Translations under genes and position numbers: made by a program
Shown here: positions 7,659 to 16,692 of the stretch, piece after piece
How the letters are laid out: each line of letters starts with the position of its first letter
Position numbering within the stretch: position 1 is the first letter of the stretch
Assembly: GCA_016866235.1 (NCBI GenBank)
Contig: VGMW01000002.1
Location: forward strand, 372,001 to 436,000
Direction: 5' to 3'
DNA length: 64,000 bases
DNA from: Bacteroidota bacterium
Lineage (GTDB): Bacteria; Bacteroidota; Bacteroidia; Cytophagales; Cyclobacteriaceae
The notes under the pieces: generated by a model
Told to the model about the DNA's origin: nothing
The model's input: the letters and a program-made list of their open reading frames with translations, nothing else
Databases searched by the model: none

Positions 7659-8428
7659 AACTCAGATTCTACAAGTATCAGGCTGCAGGAAATGATTTTG
7701 TTGTCGTTGACAACCGAGATCAGCAGTTTTTTCCAAACGCGAAACAGGCCTCCTTTCTTTGTGACCGCCGCTTCGGTGTTGGCGCAGATGGTGTTATTCT
7801 CGTGGACAGAAACAATGCGGCTGATTTCAGCATTCGCTACTACAATCCCGATGGCACCCAAAGCTTATGTGGTAATGGTTGCCGATCGGCCGTTGCCCTG
7901 GCACGCCAACTTGGTTTAGCGGGAACAGCCTCTACCTTTTCAGCCTATGACGGCATTCATAAGGCAGAATGGTTGGAGGATAAAAACATCCGCATCCAAA
8001 TGAACGATGTCGGAGAAGTTAAAACCGTTTACGACGGATACTATCTCGATACTGGTTCACCCCATTTCGTTCGGTTTGTGAAAAGCGTCGAAGATTATCC
8101 GGTGGTGGAGGAAGGCAGGAAGCTTCGGTATGATTCTATTTTTCCTCATGGAGCCAATGCCAATTTTGTTGAGGTGGTCGATGACCACACGCTTACGATT
8201 CGGACCTATGAGCGTGGAGTTGAACAGGAGACTCTTGCTTGTGGCACTGGTGCCACGGCCACGGCCATCGCTGCAACGTTTCTTGGAATGAAAAGTCCCG
8301 TCACACTAAAGGCCAGGGGAGGTATTCTGAACGTAGGCTTTGATCATCGGCCCAATGGCTTTACCAATATCTACCTCTCGGGTCCGGCCAAGCTTGTTTT
8401 TGAGGGCCAGATTGAGCTGCCCGAATAG
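7655..8428 (+). CDS. dapF: Diaminopimelate epimerase
   Basis: Converts LL- to meso-diaminopimelate, a precursor of lysine and peptidoglycan; cytoplasmic, 257 residues, normal length. The start is TTG, because it gives the family N-terminus MKLRFYKYQAAGNDFVVVDN and no ATG is near. Catalytic cysteines are in LCGNGCRS (about 72) and ACGTGATAT (about 196), on two mirror-image halves. The start overlaps the stop of the upstream 36-codon ORF. secA follows after 77 bases with its own promoter. Confidence 0.96.
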   Translation: MKLRFYKYQAAGNDFVVVDNRDQQFFPNAKQASFLCDRRFGVGADGVILVDRNNAADFSIRYYNPDGTQSLCGNGCRSAVALARQLGLAGTASTFSAYDGIHKAEWLEDKNIRIQMNDVGEVKTVYDGYYLDTGSPHFVRFVKSVEDYPVVEEGRKLRYDSIFPHGANANFVEVVDDHTLTIRTYERGVEQETLACGTGATATAIAATFLGMKSPVTLKARGGILNVGFDHRPNGFTNIYLSGPAKLVFEGQIELPE

Positions 8429-8451
8429 GGCCATAATCCATAAAAGTGAAG

Positions 8452-8459
8452 TAACTTTG
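8452..8459 (+). promoter_or_regulatory. -7 box of secA and leader hairpin
   Basis: TAACTTTG matches TAnnTTTG. Immediately after it, TCGCC (8460-8464) can pair with GGCGA (8482-8486), or GCCG with CGGC (8467-8470/8481-8484); these two stems exclude each other. The secA ATG is at 8506. Confidence 0.5.
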
Positions 8460-8505
8460 TCGCCCTGCCGAAGGAAAAAACGGCGATTTTCACCTGGTTA
8501 CTCCT

Positions 8506-11500
8506 ATGCTGAAACTGATAGCGAAAATATTCGGCACCAAATCCGATAAAGACATTAAGAAGATCCTGCCGCTGGTCGATGAAACCAGACGTGAAGGTGA
8601 AAAACTTATAGGTCTGACCAACGATCAGCTTCGTGATAAAACCACTGATCTGAAGTCTCTGATCGCAGAGAAATTATCGGTTGTAGATGAGTCATTGTCT
8701 GATTGCCACAGCCGGATCGCCTCCAATCCTGACATGGATCTTCAGGAGAAGGAAGAGGTATTTGCTGAAATCGACCGTTTGGAAAAAGAGCGGAACGTTC
8801 AGCTGGAAAAAGTTTTACTTGAAATTCTACCCAGAGCATTCGCCATTGTGCGTGAAACGGCAAAGCGATTCAGAGAAAATGAATACCTGGAAGTTTCGGC
8901 CCGCGATTATGACAGGATATTGTCTGCCAGGCATGACAACATTCGGATTTCCGGAGATGTGGCCCGTTGGCAGAATCAATGGATGGCTGCAGGCAATCTC
9001 ATCAAATGGGACATGGTCCACTACGATGTGCAAATCATTGGTGGTATTGTCCTTCATGAAGGTAAAATTTCTGAGATGGCCACCGGTGAGGGTAAAACAC
9101 TGGTGGCAACCCTGCCGGCATTTTTGAATGCGCTGGCCGGTCGAGGTGTTCACATCGTTACTGTAAACGATTACCTGGCACGCAGGGATAGTGAATGGAT
9201 GGCTCCACTTTTTCAGTTCCACGGACTGATGACCGATTGCATCGATAAGCATGAGCCAAACTCCATCGCCCGACGCAATGCTTACCTGGCCGACATCACC
9301 TACGGCACCAACAATGAATTCGGTTTTGACTATCTGAGGGACAACATGGCCCGCGACCCGGAGGAACTTGTTCAACGGGGTCACCACTATGCTATGGTCG
9401 ATGAGGTGGATAGTGTCCTGATCGATGAAGCCAGAACACCGCTGATAATTTCAGGCCCCATTCCGAAGGGCGACGAGCATGAATTCCATGACCTGAAACC
9501 ACGGATATCCAAGGTGGTTGAGGCTCAGAAAAAAATTACCAATCAGTTCCTCAACGATGCCAGAAGGTTAATCACGGAAGGAAATGAAAAAGATGGAGGC
9601 CTCGCATTGTTCAGAGCCCATCGGGGTATGCCCAAGCACAAGCCCCTGATCAAATACCTGAGTGAAACCGGGATCAGACAAATTCTGCAGAAGACTGAGA
9701 ATTTCTATCTGGCCGACAATAAAAAGGAAATGCCGGTAGCCGACGAGCCGTTATTTTTTATAATCGATGAAAAGGATAACAGTGTTGAACTCACTGACAA
9801 AGGAATCGATTTAATTACCGGTGATGGAGAGGATCCTCGCTTCTTTATTCTGCCGGAGATTGGTATCGAGCTGAATAAAATTGAAAAGGACAACACCATT
9901 CCGGAAGAGGACAGACTCTCCAGGAAGGAAGCAATCATCAGAGAGTATTCAACCAAATCTCAGCGCATCCATTCTGTTAACCAGTTGCTGAAGGCCTATA
10001 CCTTATTTGAGCGGGATACGGAATACATCATTGTTGACGGTAAGGTCAAAATTGTAGACGAGCAAACCGGTCGTGTTCTGGAGGGAAGACGTTACTCCGA
10101 CGGACTGCATCAGGCCATCGAGGCAAAAGAAAATGTTAAGGTGGAAGATGCAACCCAGACCTACGCCACCATTACCCTTCAAAACTATTTCCGGATGTAC
10201 CACAAACTTGCTGGTATGACCGGAACTGCTGAAACCGAAGCGGGAGAGTTTTGGAATATCTATGAGTTGGATGTGGTGGTTATTCCCACCAACAAACCCG
10301 CGGTGCGTAAAGACATGGACGACCTCGTGTATAAGTCGATCCGTGAAAAGTTTAATGCGGTGGTGGAAGAGATTGTTCAACTTACTTCGCAGGGTAGGCC
10401 TGTTCTGGTAGGTACCACATCGGTCGAAATTTCGGAAGTGTTGAGCAGGATGCTTCAGCTCAAAAAGATCAAGCACAATGTACTGAATGCAAAGCAGCAT
10501 CAGCGGGAAGCTGAGATAGTGGCAGAGGCCGGTAAACCCGGAACGGTTACCATCGCCACCAACATGGCAGGTCGTGGAACCGACATAAAACTTACGCCCG
10601 AGTCGCGTGCTGCAGGTGGATTGGCCATCATTGGTACAGAGCGTCACGAGTCCAGAAGGGTCGATCGTCAGTTGAGAGGTCGCTCCGGACGTCAGGGTGA
10701 TCCCGGTTCTTCTAAATTTTATGTCTCGCTGGAGGACAACCTCATGCGGTTGTTTATGCCGGAGCGCATCGCAAGAATCATGGACCGCCTTGGATTGAAG
10801 GAAGGTGAAGTGATCTCCCACTCTATGGTCACCAGCTCCATTGAACGGGCGCAAAAGAAAGTTGAGGAGAACAACTTTGGAATTCGTAAGCGCCTGCTCG
10901 AGTACGACAACGTCATGAATTCTCAGCGGGATGTCATCTACCGCCGAAGAAGGAATGCATTGTTTGGTGAGCGGCTTCAGCTTGATTTGCTGACCATTTT
11001 TTATGATCTGAGCGAAGAGCTGATCAACAACGCCAAAGCAGGAGAAGGATATGAAAATCTTAGGTTGAATGTGCTTTCCACTTTTAGCGCCGATCTGAAC
11101 ATCACCGAAGAGGAGTTTAATACACAGCCTGAAGAGCAGTTGAGTCTTAAGCTCTATCAGGCTTCACTAAGCCACTACGAGCGGAAAAATAATTTACTGG
11201 CTCAGCAGGTATTGCCCCGGATGCGGGAGATTCAACGGACAAGTGGGGCCACCATTGAAAATATTCTGGTTCCTTTTTCAGATGGTACCCGTCAAATCGG
11301 GGTGGTAGTGAACCTTGCCCGAACGGTGGAGACCTCCAATGCGGAGTTGATCCGCTCCATGGAAAAAATCATTACACTCGCCATTATCGATCAGCAGTGG
11401 AAAGAGCATTTGCGCGATATGGATGATTTGAAACAATCGGTGCAGAATGCAGTTTACGAACAAAAAGACCCATTGCTGATTTATAAGTTTGAGGGCTTTG

Positions 11501-11841
11501 AAGCGTTCAAAAGATTTATTGGACGGGTGAACAATGAAACGGTGTCTTTCCTGATGAAGGCTACCATCCCTGATATTGCTGCGAATGTTCAGGAGGCACG
11601 GACTCAGAAACGTCAGCGTTTCAACGAACAAAAAGATGAGTCCCGGTCATTGCTTAGCGGTGGTCAGGCCCAGACGGCTGAAAGAGAGCCAGAGCGGGTG
11701 GCGCCGGTAAAATCCGAACGTCTTGCGGGAAGGAATGACCGTGTAGACGTTCAGTACACCGACGGACGCGTATTAAAAGATGTGAAATACAAAAAAGTCG
11801 AGGAAGACATTAAATCCGGCAAGTGTATTGTTTTGGAGTAA
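8506..11841 (+). CDS. secA: Preprotein translocase ATPase SecA
   Basis: Motor ATPase that pushes preproteins through SecYEG. At 1111 residues it is about 200 longer than E. coli SecA. Walker A GEGKT is at about residue 194 and Walker B/DEAD-like DEVDSVLIDEARTP at about 300; the second motor domain has TNMAGRGTDI and RQLRGRSGRQGDPG. A long insertion follows motif II (from about residue 325: KISKVVEAQKKITNQ to FILPEIGIEL), as in other Bacteroidota. The usual C-terminal CxC...CC/CH zinc tail is absent; the protein ends KSGKCIVLE. It heads a compact run with the SPOR, amidohydrolase and def genes (gap 6, overlap 4, gap 1 bases). Confidence 0.98.
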   Translation: MLKLIAKIFGTKSDKDIKKILPLVDETRREGEKLIGLTNDQLRDKTTDLKSLIAEKLSVVDESLSDCHSRIASNPDMDLQEKEEVFAEIDRLEKERNVQLEKVLLEILPRAFAIVRETAKRFRENEYLEVSARDYDRILSARHDNIRISGDVARWQNQWMAAGNLIKWDMVHYDVQIIGGIVLHEGKISEMATGEGKTLVATLPAFLNALAGRGVHIVTVNDYLARRDSEWMAPLFQFHGLMTDCIDKHEPNSIARRNAYLADITYGTNNEFGFDYLRDNMARDPEELVQRGHHYAMVDEVDSVLIDEARTPLIISGPIPKGDEHEFHDLKPRISKVVEAQKKITNQFLNDARRLITEGNEKDGGLALFRAHRGMPKHKPLIKYLSETGIRQILQKTENFYLADNKKEMPVADEPLFFIIDEKDNSVELTDKGIDLITGDGEDPRFFILPEIGIELNKIEKDNTIPEEDRLSRKEAIIREYSTKSQRIHSVNQLLKAYTLFERDTEYIIVDGKVKIVDEQTGRVLEGRRYSDGLHQAIEAKENVKVEDATQTYATITLQNYFRMYHKLAGMTGTAETEAGEFWNIYELDVVVIPTNKPAVRKDMDDLVYKSIREKFNAVVEEIVQLTSQGRPVLVGTTSVEISEVLSRMLQLKKIKHNVLNAKQHQREAEIVAEAGKPGTVTIATNMAGRGTDIKLTPESRAAGGLAIIGTERHESRRVDRQLRGRSGRQGDPGSSKFYVSLEDNLMRLFMPERIARIMDRLGLKEGEVISHSMVTSSIERAQKKVEENNFGIRKRLLEYDNVMNSQRDVIYRRRRNALFGERLQLDLLTIFYDLSEELINNAKAGEGYENLRLNVLSTFSADLNITEEEFNTQPEEQLSLKLYQASLSHYERKNNLLAQQVLPRMREIQRTSGATIENILVPFSDGTRQIGVVVNLARTVETSNAELIRSMEKIITLAIIDQQWKEHLRDMDDLKQSVQNAVYEQKDPLLIYKFEGFEAFKRFIGRVNNETVSFLMKATIPDIAANVQEARTQKRQRFNEQKDESRSLLSGGQAQTAEREPERVAPVKSERLAGRNDRVDVQYTDGRVLKDVKYKKVEEDIKSGKCIVLE

Positions 11842-11847
11842 ACATTA

Positions 11848-12348
11848 ATGTTCAACAAGGTGAGCTTTCGTAGTCCGGCATATTTAGCTTTTTTTCTTTC
11901 ACTTGTCTTGGTGAACGGAAGTTTTGCGCAAAAGAAAAAAGGTTACCAGGAGGATCTTTCCAGGTGGAGGCCGGTTCAAACACCGGCGGTGATCGAACAG
12001 CCGACCACTGAGCCAGATCGCGCAATCGTGCCGGCGACTAAAACCGTAAACGTCAGGGTAGACTCTGTCCTCGATAGCCTGGATGCCTTCAACCGTTCAA
12101 AAATGTTTTTGGATGGATTTACGGTTCAGATTTATTCCGGACAGAAAAAGCAAGAGGCGCTTGAGGCCAATAAAATTCTTGTAGAGTCAGGTATGGACCT
12201 CAAGGCCCAGGTTGAATTCATTCAGCCTAAATTTAGGGTTGTGGTCGGAAAATATTATACACGAATTTCTGCACACAGGGATTTGTACCGGCTTCGCAAA
12301 CTATTTCCCAACGCCATCATTGTTCCTGAAAAAGTTCCGGTGAAATGA
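11848..12348 (+). CDS. Exported SPOR-domain protein
   Basis: 166 residues with an N-terminal signal peptide ending near NGSFAQ, a Pro/Thr-rich linker (VQTPAVIEQPTTEPD), and a C-terminal SPOR-type domain from about residue 88 (FLDGFTVQIYSGQKKQEAL to LRKLFPNAIIVPEKV). SPOR domains bind denuded glycan strands at division sites, so a periplasmic role on peptidoglycan is likely. It starts 6 bases after secA and its TGA overlaps the next ATG as ATGA. Confidence 0.85.
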   Translation: MFNKVSFRSPAYLAFFLSLVLVNGSFAQKKKGYQEDLSRWRPVQTPAVIEQPTTEPDRAIVPATKTVNVRVDSVLDSLDAFNRSKMFLDGFTVQIYSGQKKQEALEANKILVESGMDLKAQVEFIQPKFRVVVGKYYTRISAHRDLYRLRKLFPNAIIVPEKVPVK

Positions 12349-13544
12349 CCATCACAAAAGAACAAATCATACAGGCTTCGGAAAATTATTATCAGGATGC
12401 TGTAAAATTCCGCCGCCACCTTCACCAGCACCCTGAACTTTCATTTGAAGAGCAGAGTACTTGTTCATGGGTTAAAGAAACCCTGTCTTCTTTTGGTATT
12501 GAAACTACGCTCATCGGTAAAACAGGGTTGGTTGGATTGATTAAAGGAAATGGACCAGAAGGCAGGGTTGTGGCCCTGAGGGCCGATATGGATGCCTTAC
12601 CGATCCAAGAACAATCGAAAAAAGATTATGCGTCTGCTGTGAAGGGAGTTATGCATGCCTGCGGTCATGACGTTCACACGGCAAGCCTGATGACCACAGC
12701 CAGGATCCTGAATGAACTTCGTTCTGAATTCAGCGGAACGGTTAAAATTATTTTTCAGCCTGGAGAAGAAAGAAATCCTGGAGGCGCTTCCATTCTTATC
12801 AAGGAAGGCGTCTTACAAAACCCCAGGCCCGACGCAATTATTGGTCAGCACGTGTCACCAGTGTTGGAAGTTGGTAAAGTTGGTTTCCGGGAAGGTAAAT
12901 ACATGGCCAGCTCTGATGAAATTCGATTGACCGTTCGTGGCAAAGGTGGACACGCCTCGACCCCGGAACTGAACGTAGATCCTGTTCTGGTAGCAGCTCA
13001 TATTCTGGTTGCACTTCAACAGGTGGTTTCCAAAAATGCAGGTCCAAAACAACCTACGGTTTTATCCTTTGGAAAAGTTTCAGCAGAGGGCGCTACCAAT
13101 GTGGTTCCTGACCATGTTTTCCTGGCTGGAACTTTCCGCGCACTGGATGAAAAGTGGAGACAAAAAGGCCTTGAACACATTCAGTCCATCGCCAAAGGCA
13201 TCGCCGAAGGAATGGGCGCTACCGTTGATATTGAGATTTCCAGAGGTTACCCGTGTCTGAACAATGACACCGATTTGACCCGCCGGCTTCGTATGGCTGC
13301 TGCAGCGTATATGGGAGGTGGAAACATCCAGGAGCTCGACCTGACGCTTGGCTCTGAAGATTTCTCTTACTATTCACTGGAACTTCCCGCTTCATTTTAT
13401 CGTTTGGGAACCAGAAATGAATCAAAAGGAATTGTCTCCTATGTCCATACGCCAACTTTTGATATCGATGAGCAAGCGCTTGAACATGGTCCTGGTCTGA
13501 TGGCGTGGCTTGCCTTGAATGAACTTAATTATAAACCGAAATAG
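12345..13544 (+). CDS. M20 family amidohydrolase (N-acyl-amino-acid hydrolase-like)
   Basis: Zinc-dependent amidase of the hippuricase/IAA-amidohydrolase branch, 399 residues, cytoplasmic. Motifs: RRHLHQHPELSFEE near the N-terminus, ALRADMDALPIQE, MHACGHDVHTAS (metal ligands, about 103-114), FQPGEERNPGGA (catalytic Glu pair), and a late SEDFSYY. The dimerisation lid lies roughly at residues 185-300. It overlaps the SPOR gene by four bases and def begins one base after its stop, so it is cotranscribed. The acyl substrate cannot be told from sequence. Confidence 0.92.
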   Translation: MTITKEQIIQASENYYQDAVKFRRHLHQHPELSFEEQSTCSWVKETLSSFGIETTLIGKTGLVGLIKGNGPEGRVVALRADMDALPIQEQSKKDYASAVKGVMHACGHDVHTASLMTTARILNELRSEFSGTVKIIFQPGEERNPGGASILIKEGVLQNPRPDAIIGQHVSPVLEVGKVGFREGKYMASSDEIRLTVRGKGGHASTPELNVDPVLVAAHILVALQQVVSKNAGPKQPTVLSFGKVSAEGATNVVPDHVFLAGTFRALDEKWRQKGLEHIQSIAKGIAEGMGATVDIEISRGYPCLNNDTDLTRRLRMAAAAYMGGGNIQELDLTLGSEDFSYYSLELPASFYRLGTRNESKGIVSYVHTPTFDIDEQALEHGPGLMAWLALNELNYKPK

Positions 13545-13545
13545 T

Positions 13546-14100
13546 ATGGTTTATCCTGTTGTTGTTTACGGTGATCCGGTGCTTAGGAAAGTCGCAGTAG
13601 ACATTCCTATAGGCGAAGACATCATCAAGCTCATTGAAGATATGTACGAGACCATGTACGCTGCAGACGGTATGGGACTCGCGGCACCTCAAATCGGAAA
13701 AAGCATCCGGTTGTTTATCGTTGATGCTACCATGGTTGAGGATGAGCCCGATCTGAAAGAGTTTAAAAAGGTTTTTATCAACGCGCAGATAACAGAGAAA
13801 GCAGGCGAGGAGAGTTTACTGGAGGAAGGTTGCCTGAGTATACCCAACCTTCGTGAGCGAATACCCAGACCCGACCGCATCCACCTGACCTGGTTCGATG
13901 AAAAATGGCAGAAGCATGAAGCGGAGTTTGTCGGCATGCAATCCAGGATCATTCAGCATGAGTATGATCACATAGAAGGGAAGCTTTTTCTCGATCACCT
14001 TTCGCCCCTTCGCCGGAAATTATTGAAAGGTAAACTCAACGACATCAGCAGGGGAGAGGTAGACACCACCTACCGCATTCTTGCACCACTGAGAAAGTAA
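13546..14100 (+). CDS. def: Peptide deformylase
   Basis: Removes the N-formyl group from new proteins; Fe/Zn enzyme of 184 residues. I start it at ATG 13546 (MVYPVVVYGDPVLRKVA), the family N-terminus; an earlier in-frame ATG at 13519 would lie within the upstream gene. Motif 1 GMGLAAPQIG is at about 43-52, motif 2 EGCLSIP at about 94-100 (Cys ligand), motif 3 HEYDHIEGKLF from about 138 (two His ligands). Last gene of the secA run, facing rlmN with 10 bases between. Confidence 0.97.
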   Translation: MVYPVVVYGDPVLRKVAVDIPIGEDIIKLIEDMYETMYAADGMGLAAPQIGKSIRLFIVDATMVEDEPDLKEFKKVFINAQITEKAGEESLLEEGCLSIPNLRERIPRPDRIHLTWFDEKWQKHEAEFVGMQSRIIQHEYDHIEGKLFLDHLSPLRRKLLKGKLNDISRGEVDTTYRILAPLRK

Positions 14101-14110
14101 ATCTGACTAT

Positions 14111-15160
14111 TTAGGACTCAAATTTATTGGCCAGTTGTCCGCAGGCGGCATCAATGTCTTTCCCCCGGCTTCTGCGAACCCTTGTGGTGATGCCATTTTC
14201 TTCCAGGACACTCATATAACGGTCGATCACGGTGCTCTCTGCCTGTTTGAAGTCACTGACACCAATTGGGTTGTATTCAATGAGATTCACCTTGCATGGA
14301 ATGTGCTTACAAAATTTTAGCAAGGCCTGAATATCGGTTTCCTTATCGTTGAAACCTTTCCAGACTACATATTCATAGGTGACCTTGCTTTTTGTTTTAC
14401 GATACCAGTATTTCAGTGCCTCCGCCAATTCATCCAGTGAATTGGTCTCATTAATCGGCATGATGGATGATCGTTTGGCATCCACAGCGCTGTGCAATGA
14501 AACAGCGAGATTGAACTTAACGCCGTCATCGGCCATTTTGATAATCATTTTGGCAATACCTGCTGTTGAAACGGTGATGCGCTTCATGGCCATTCCCAAA
14601 CCTTTAGGCGAAGTAATTTTATCTATGGCCGCAACCACGTTGCTGTAGTTAAGCAATGGTTCACCCATGCCCATAAAAACAATGTTGGTTAGCGGACGAT
14701 TGAAAAACTCTTCACTCTGTTCCCGGATGGCCACCACCTGATCATAAATTTCATCGACACTCAGGTTTCGCATACGCTTAAGGCTGGCGGTTGCACAAAA
14801 TTTGCAGGCCAGGCTACAGCCAACCTGCGATGAAACACAGGCTGTAATTCTTTTTTCGGCTGGAATGAGCACCGATTCCACCACAAGGCTGTCGTGCAAC
14901 GTAACGGCATTTTTAATGGTGCCGTCGTTGCTGCGCTGCATCCGGTCCACCCGAATAGGGTTAATGGTGAAATGCGTTTTAAGCAACTCCCTGACCGGCA
15001 AAGAAAGATTGGTCATCTGATCAAAATCGTGCGCCGATTTTTTCCAGAGCCACTCGAAAACCTGCTTTGCACGAAAAGGCTTATCACCTTGCTGGACAAA
15101 AAATTTTTCCAGGTCCTCCTGCTTTAATTTCCGGATATCACGCTTCACCTCAACACTCAT
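14111..15160 (-). CDS. rlmN: 23S rRNA (adenine-C2) and tRNA methyltransferase RlmN
   Basis: Radical-SAM enzyme that methylates C2 of A2503 in 23S rRNA and A37 in some tRNAs; 349 residues, usual length. The 4Fe-4S motif CxxxCxxC is GCSLACKFCATA (Cys 115, 119, 122). The C-terminal Cys that carries the methyl intermediate is in AACGQLA (about 340). GMGEPLLNY and the SAM region (ITVSTAGIAKMI) are typical. The ATG at 15160 follows a TATTTTTG box by only five bases, so the mRNA may be leaderless. Confidence 0.97.
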   Translation of the reverse strand: MSVEVKRDIRKLKQEDLEKFFVQQGDKPFRAKQVFEWLWKKSAHDFDQMTNLSLPVRELLKTHFTINPIRVDRMQRSNDGTIKNAVTLHDSLVVESVLIPAEKRITACVSSQVGCSLACKFCATASLKRMRNLSVDEIYDQVVAIREQSEEFFNRPLTNIVFMGMGEPLLNYSNVVAAIDKITSPKGLGMAMKRITVSTAGIAKMIIKMADDGVKFNLAVSLHSAVDAKRSSIMPINETNSLDELAEALKYWYRKTKSKVTYEYVVWKGFNDKETDIQALLKFCKHIPCKVNLIEYNPIGVSDFKQAESTVIDRYMSVLEENGITTRVRRSRGKDIDAACGQLANKFES

Positions 15161-15165
15161 GGTTG

Positions 15166-15173
15166 CAAAAATA
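15166..15173 (-). promoter_or_regulatory. -7 box directly before rlmN
   Basis: Minus-strand TATTTTTG fits TAnnTTTG and ends five bases before the rlmN ATG. No TTG at -33 is visible. If active, transcription starts at or next to the start codon. Confidence 0.4.
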
Positions 15174-15325
15174 GCGACTCTGCCGATCAGGTAACCCTGA
15201 ATTTTTTCACGGTTTGCCTGAGGTATAAAGTTTTTGACAGGACTTTATCAAACTTATTACAGTTGACTTCAGCTAAACACCCTATCGGTTTGGCAAAGGT
15301 TTAAGCTTTAGCGTAGCTTGGAAGG

Positions 15326-16609
15326 ATGGTAAGGGGTATAATTGGAATTTTGAACCTATGGGTAAGTCTGCTGTTGTCTGCAGCTATTGTCTTTCCCATA
15401 ACAGGGAGTGCACAGCAAGCCAGGAATGATGATTTTTTATTTCGGCTGATGAAATCAAAACCTGCCGAGTTCAAAAGGTTCACCGACAAGGCTAAGGCAT
15501 ACGACATTCAAATTCTCTACACCAAAATTGATCGGACTGAAAGCAATTCCCCTCAATTCTCTTCCTATTCCTATCGCCTCGATACTTCAAGATATTTCTA
15601 CCCTGCCTCTACCGTAAAATTTCCCATGGTTCTTCTCGCGCTTGAAAAAATGAATCGTTTGGGGATTTCAGGATTAAATCGTTTTACGCCGTTAAAATTA
15701 GACAGTGCATGGTCCGGACAGCGTAAGATCACATCAGACACCACGGCATTTGGCGGTGTTCCTACCATTGATCACCTGGCCAGGAAAATTTTTTTGGTGA
15801 GCGACAACGAAGCCTTCAACACGCTTTATGCTTTTGTGGGTCAACAAGACGCCAATGCTGCACTTCGTCGGAAAGGCTATCAGGCCAGAATTTTACATCG
15901 GTTGTCCAGGGGTGGTCTTACAGCTGCAGAAAACCGTCGAACGGAACCTGTAACTTTTTATAGAAGAGACTCACTGTTATGGAGTCAACCCATGTTGATG
16001 GCCGACTCAGTGCCGGTCCATAAAAAAGTATTTCGCGCAAAGGGCTATTACGAGAATGGCCGACTAATTCGAAAGCCTATGGACTTTTCGTATAAAAACT
16101 TTTTCTCGCTCAAAGACCAGCAGGATATGCTCATTGCCTTGTTGTTTCCTGAGGCCACTGACCGAGCCAGGCAGTTCAATTTAAGGCCCGACGACAGAAG
16201 GGCCGTACTACAATACATGAGTCAGTGGCCTTCGGAGACGAGGTACCCCGCCTATTTTCAGGACAGCACATTTCATAATGGCTATGCCAAGTATTTACTA
16301 TCGGGAGGGGAAGCCGGTACCATTCCTTCAGGGGTTAGAATTTTTAACAAAATCGGCGGTGCCTACGGATACATCATTGACAATGCCTACATCGTTGATT
16401 TTGAAAATAAAATTGAATTCCTCCTTTCAGCGGTCATCTATACCAATCGTGATGGCATCCTTAACGATGACCGATATGATTATGAAACAGATGCTATGCC
16501 ATTCATGAGAAGTCTGGGACGTCTGATATACGACCATGAGCGCAGTCGTTTCAGGTCAACGGTGCCTGATTTATCAGCATTTGAACTTAGCTATGACCTA
16601 AAGCATTGA
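15326..16609 (+). CDS. Exported class A beta-lactamase-like serine hydrolase
   Basis: 427 residues with a signal peptide ending near ITGSAQQ. The three penicillin-recognising motifs are present in order: STVK (Ser 95, Lys 98), SDN (159-161) and KIG (342-344). The 180-residue gap between SDN and KIG is longer than in true class A enzymes and there is no clear ExxLN omega loop, so it is more likely a DD-peptidase or amidase-type relative acting on peptidoglycan than a resistance enzyme. Located 83 bases before the DUF1611/dipeptide-epimerase pair, which also handles murein-type amino acids. Substrate uncertain. Confidence 0.8.
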   Translation: MVRGIIGILNLWVSLLLSAAIVFPITGSAQQARNDDFLFRLMKSKPAEFKRFTDKAKAYDIQILYTKIDRTESNSPQFSSYSYRLDTSRYFYPASTVKFPMVLLALEKMNRLGISGLNRFTPLKLDSAWSGQRKITSDTTAFGGVPTIDHLARKIFLVSDNEAFNTLYAFVGQQDANAALRRKGYQARILHRLSRGGLTAAENRRTEPVTFYRRDSLLWSQPMLMADSVPVHKKVFRAKGYYENGRLIRKPMDFSYKNFFSLKDQQDMLIALLFPEATDRARQFNLRPDDRRAVLQYMSQWPSETRYPAYFQDSTFHNGYAKYLLSGGEAGTIPSGVRIFNKIGGAYGYIIDNAYIVDFENKIEFLLSAVIYTNRDGILNDDRYDYETDAMPFMRSLGRLIYDHERSRFRSTVPDLSAFELSYDLKH

Positions 16610-16692
16610 AAAAAATTACATGACGGATTCGGATAGCTTGTCAGCCTTTATTAAAATGCACTCCCTTTTTTCACGGTGAACCCACTTTGGTT

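Noticed and set aside
10003-10854. 283-codon open frame on the minus strand inside secA
   Set aside because: It is antisense to well-conserved SecA motor motifs, has no recognisable domain, and low-complexity antisense frames are expected here.
15326-16609. A class A beta-lactamase resistance gene
   Set aside because: The spacing between SDN and KIG is too long and no clear omega-loop ExxLN motif is seen; a murein-directed hydrolase is more likely.
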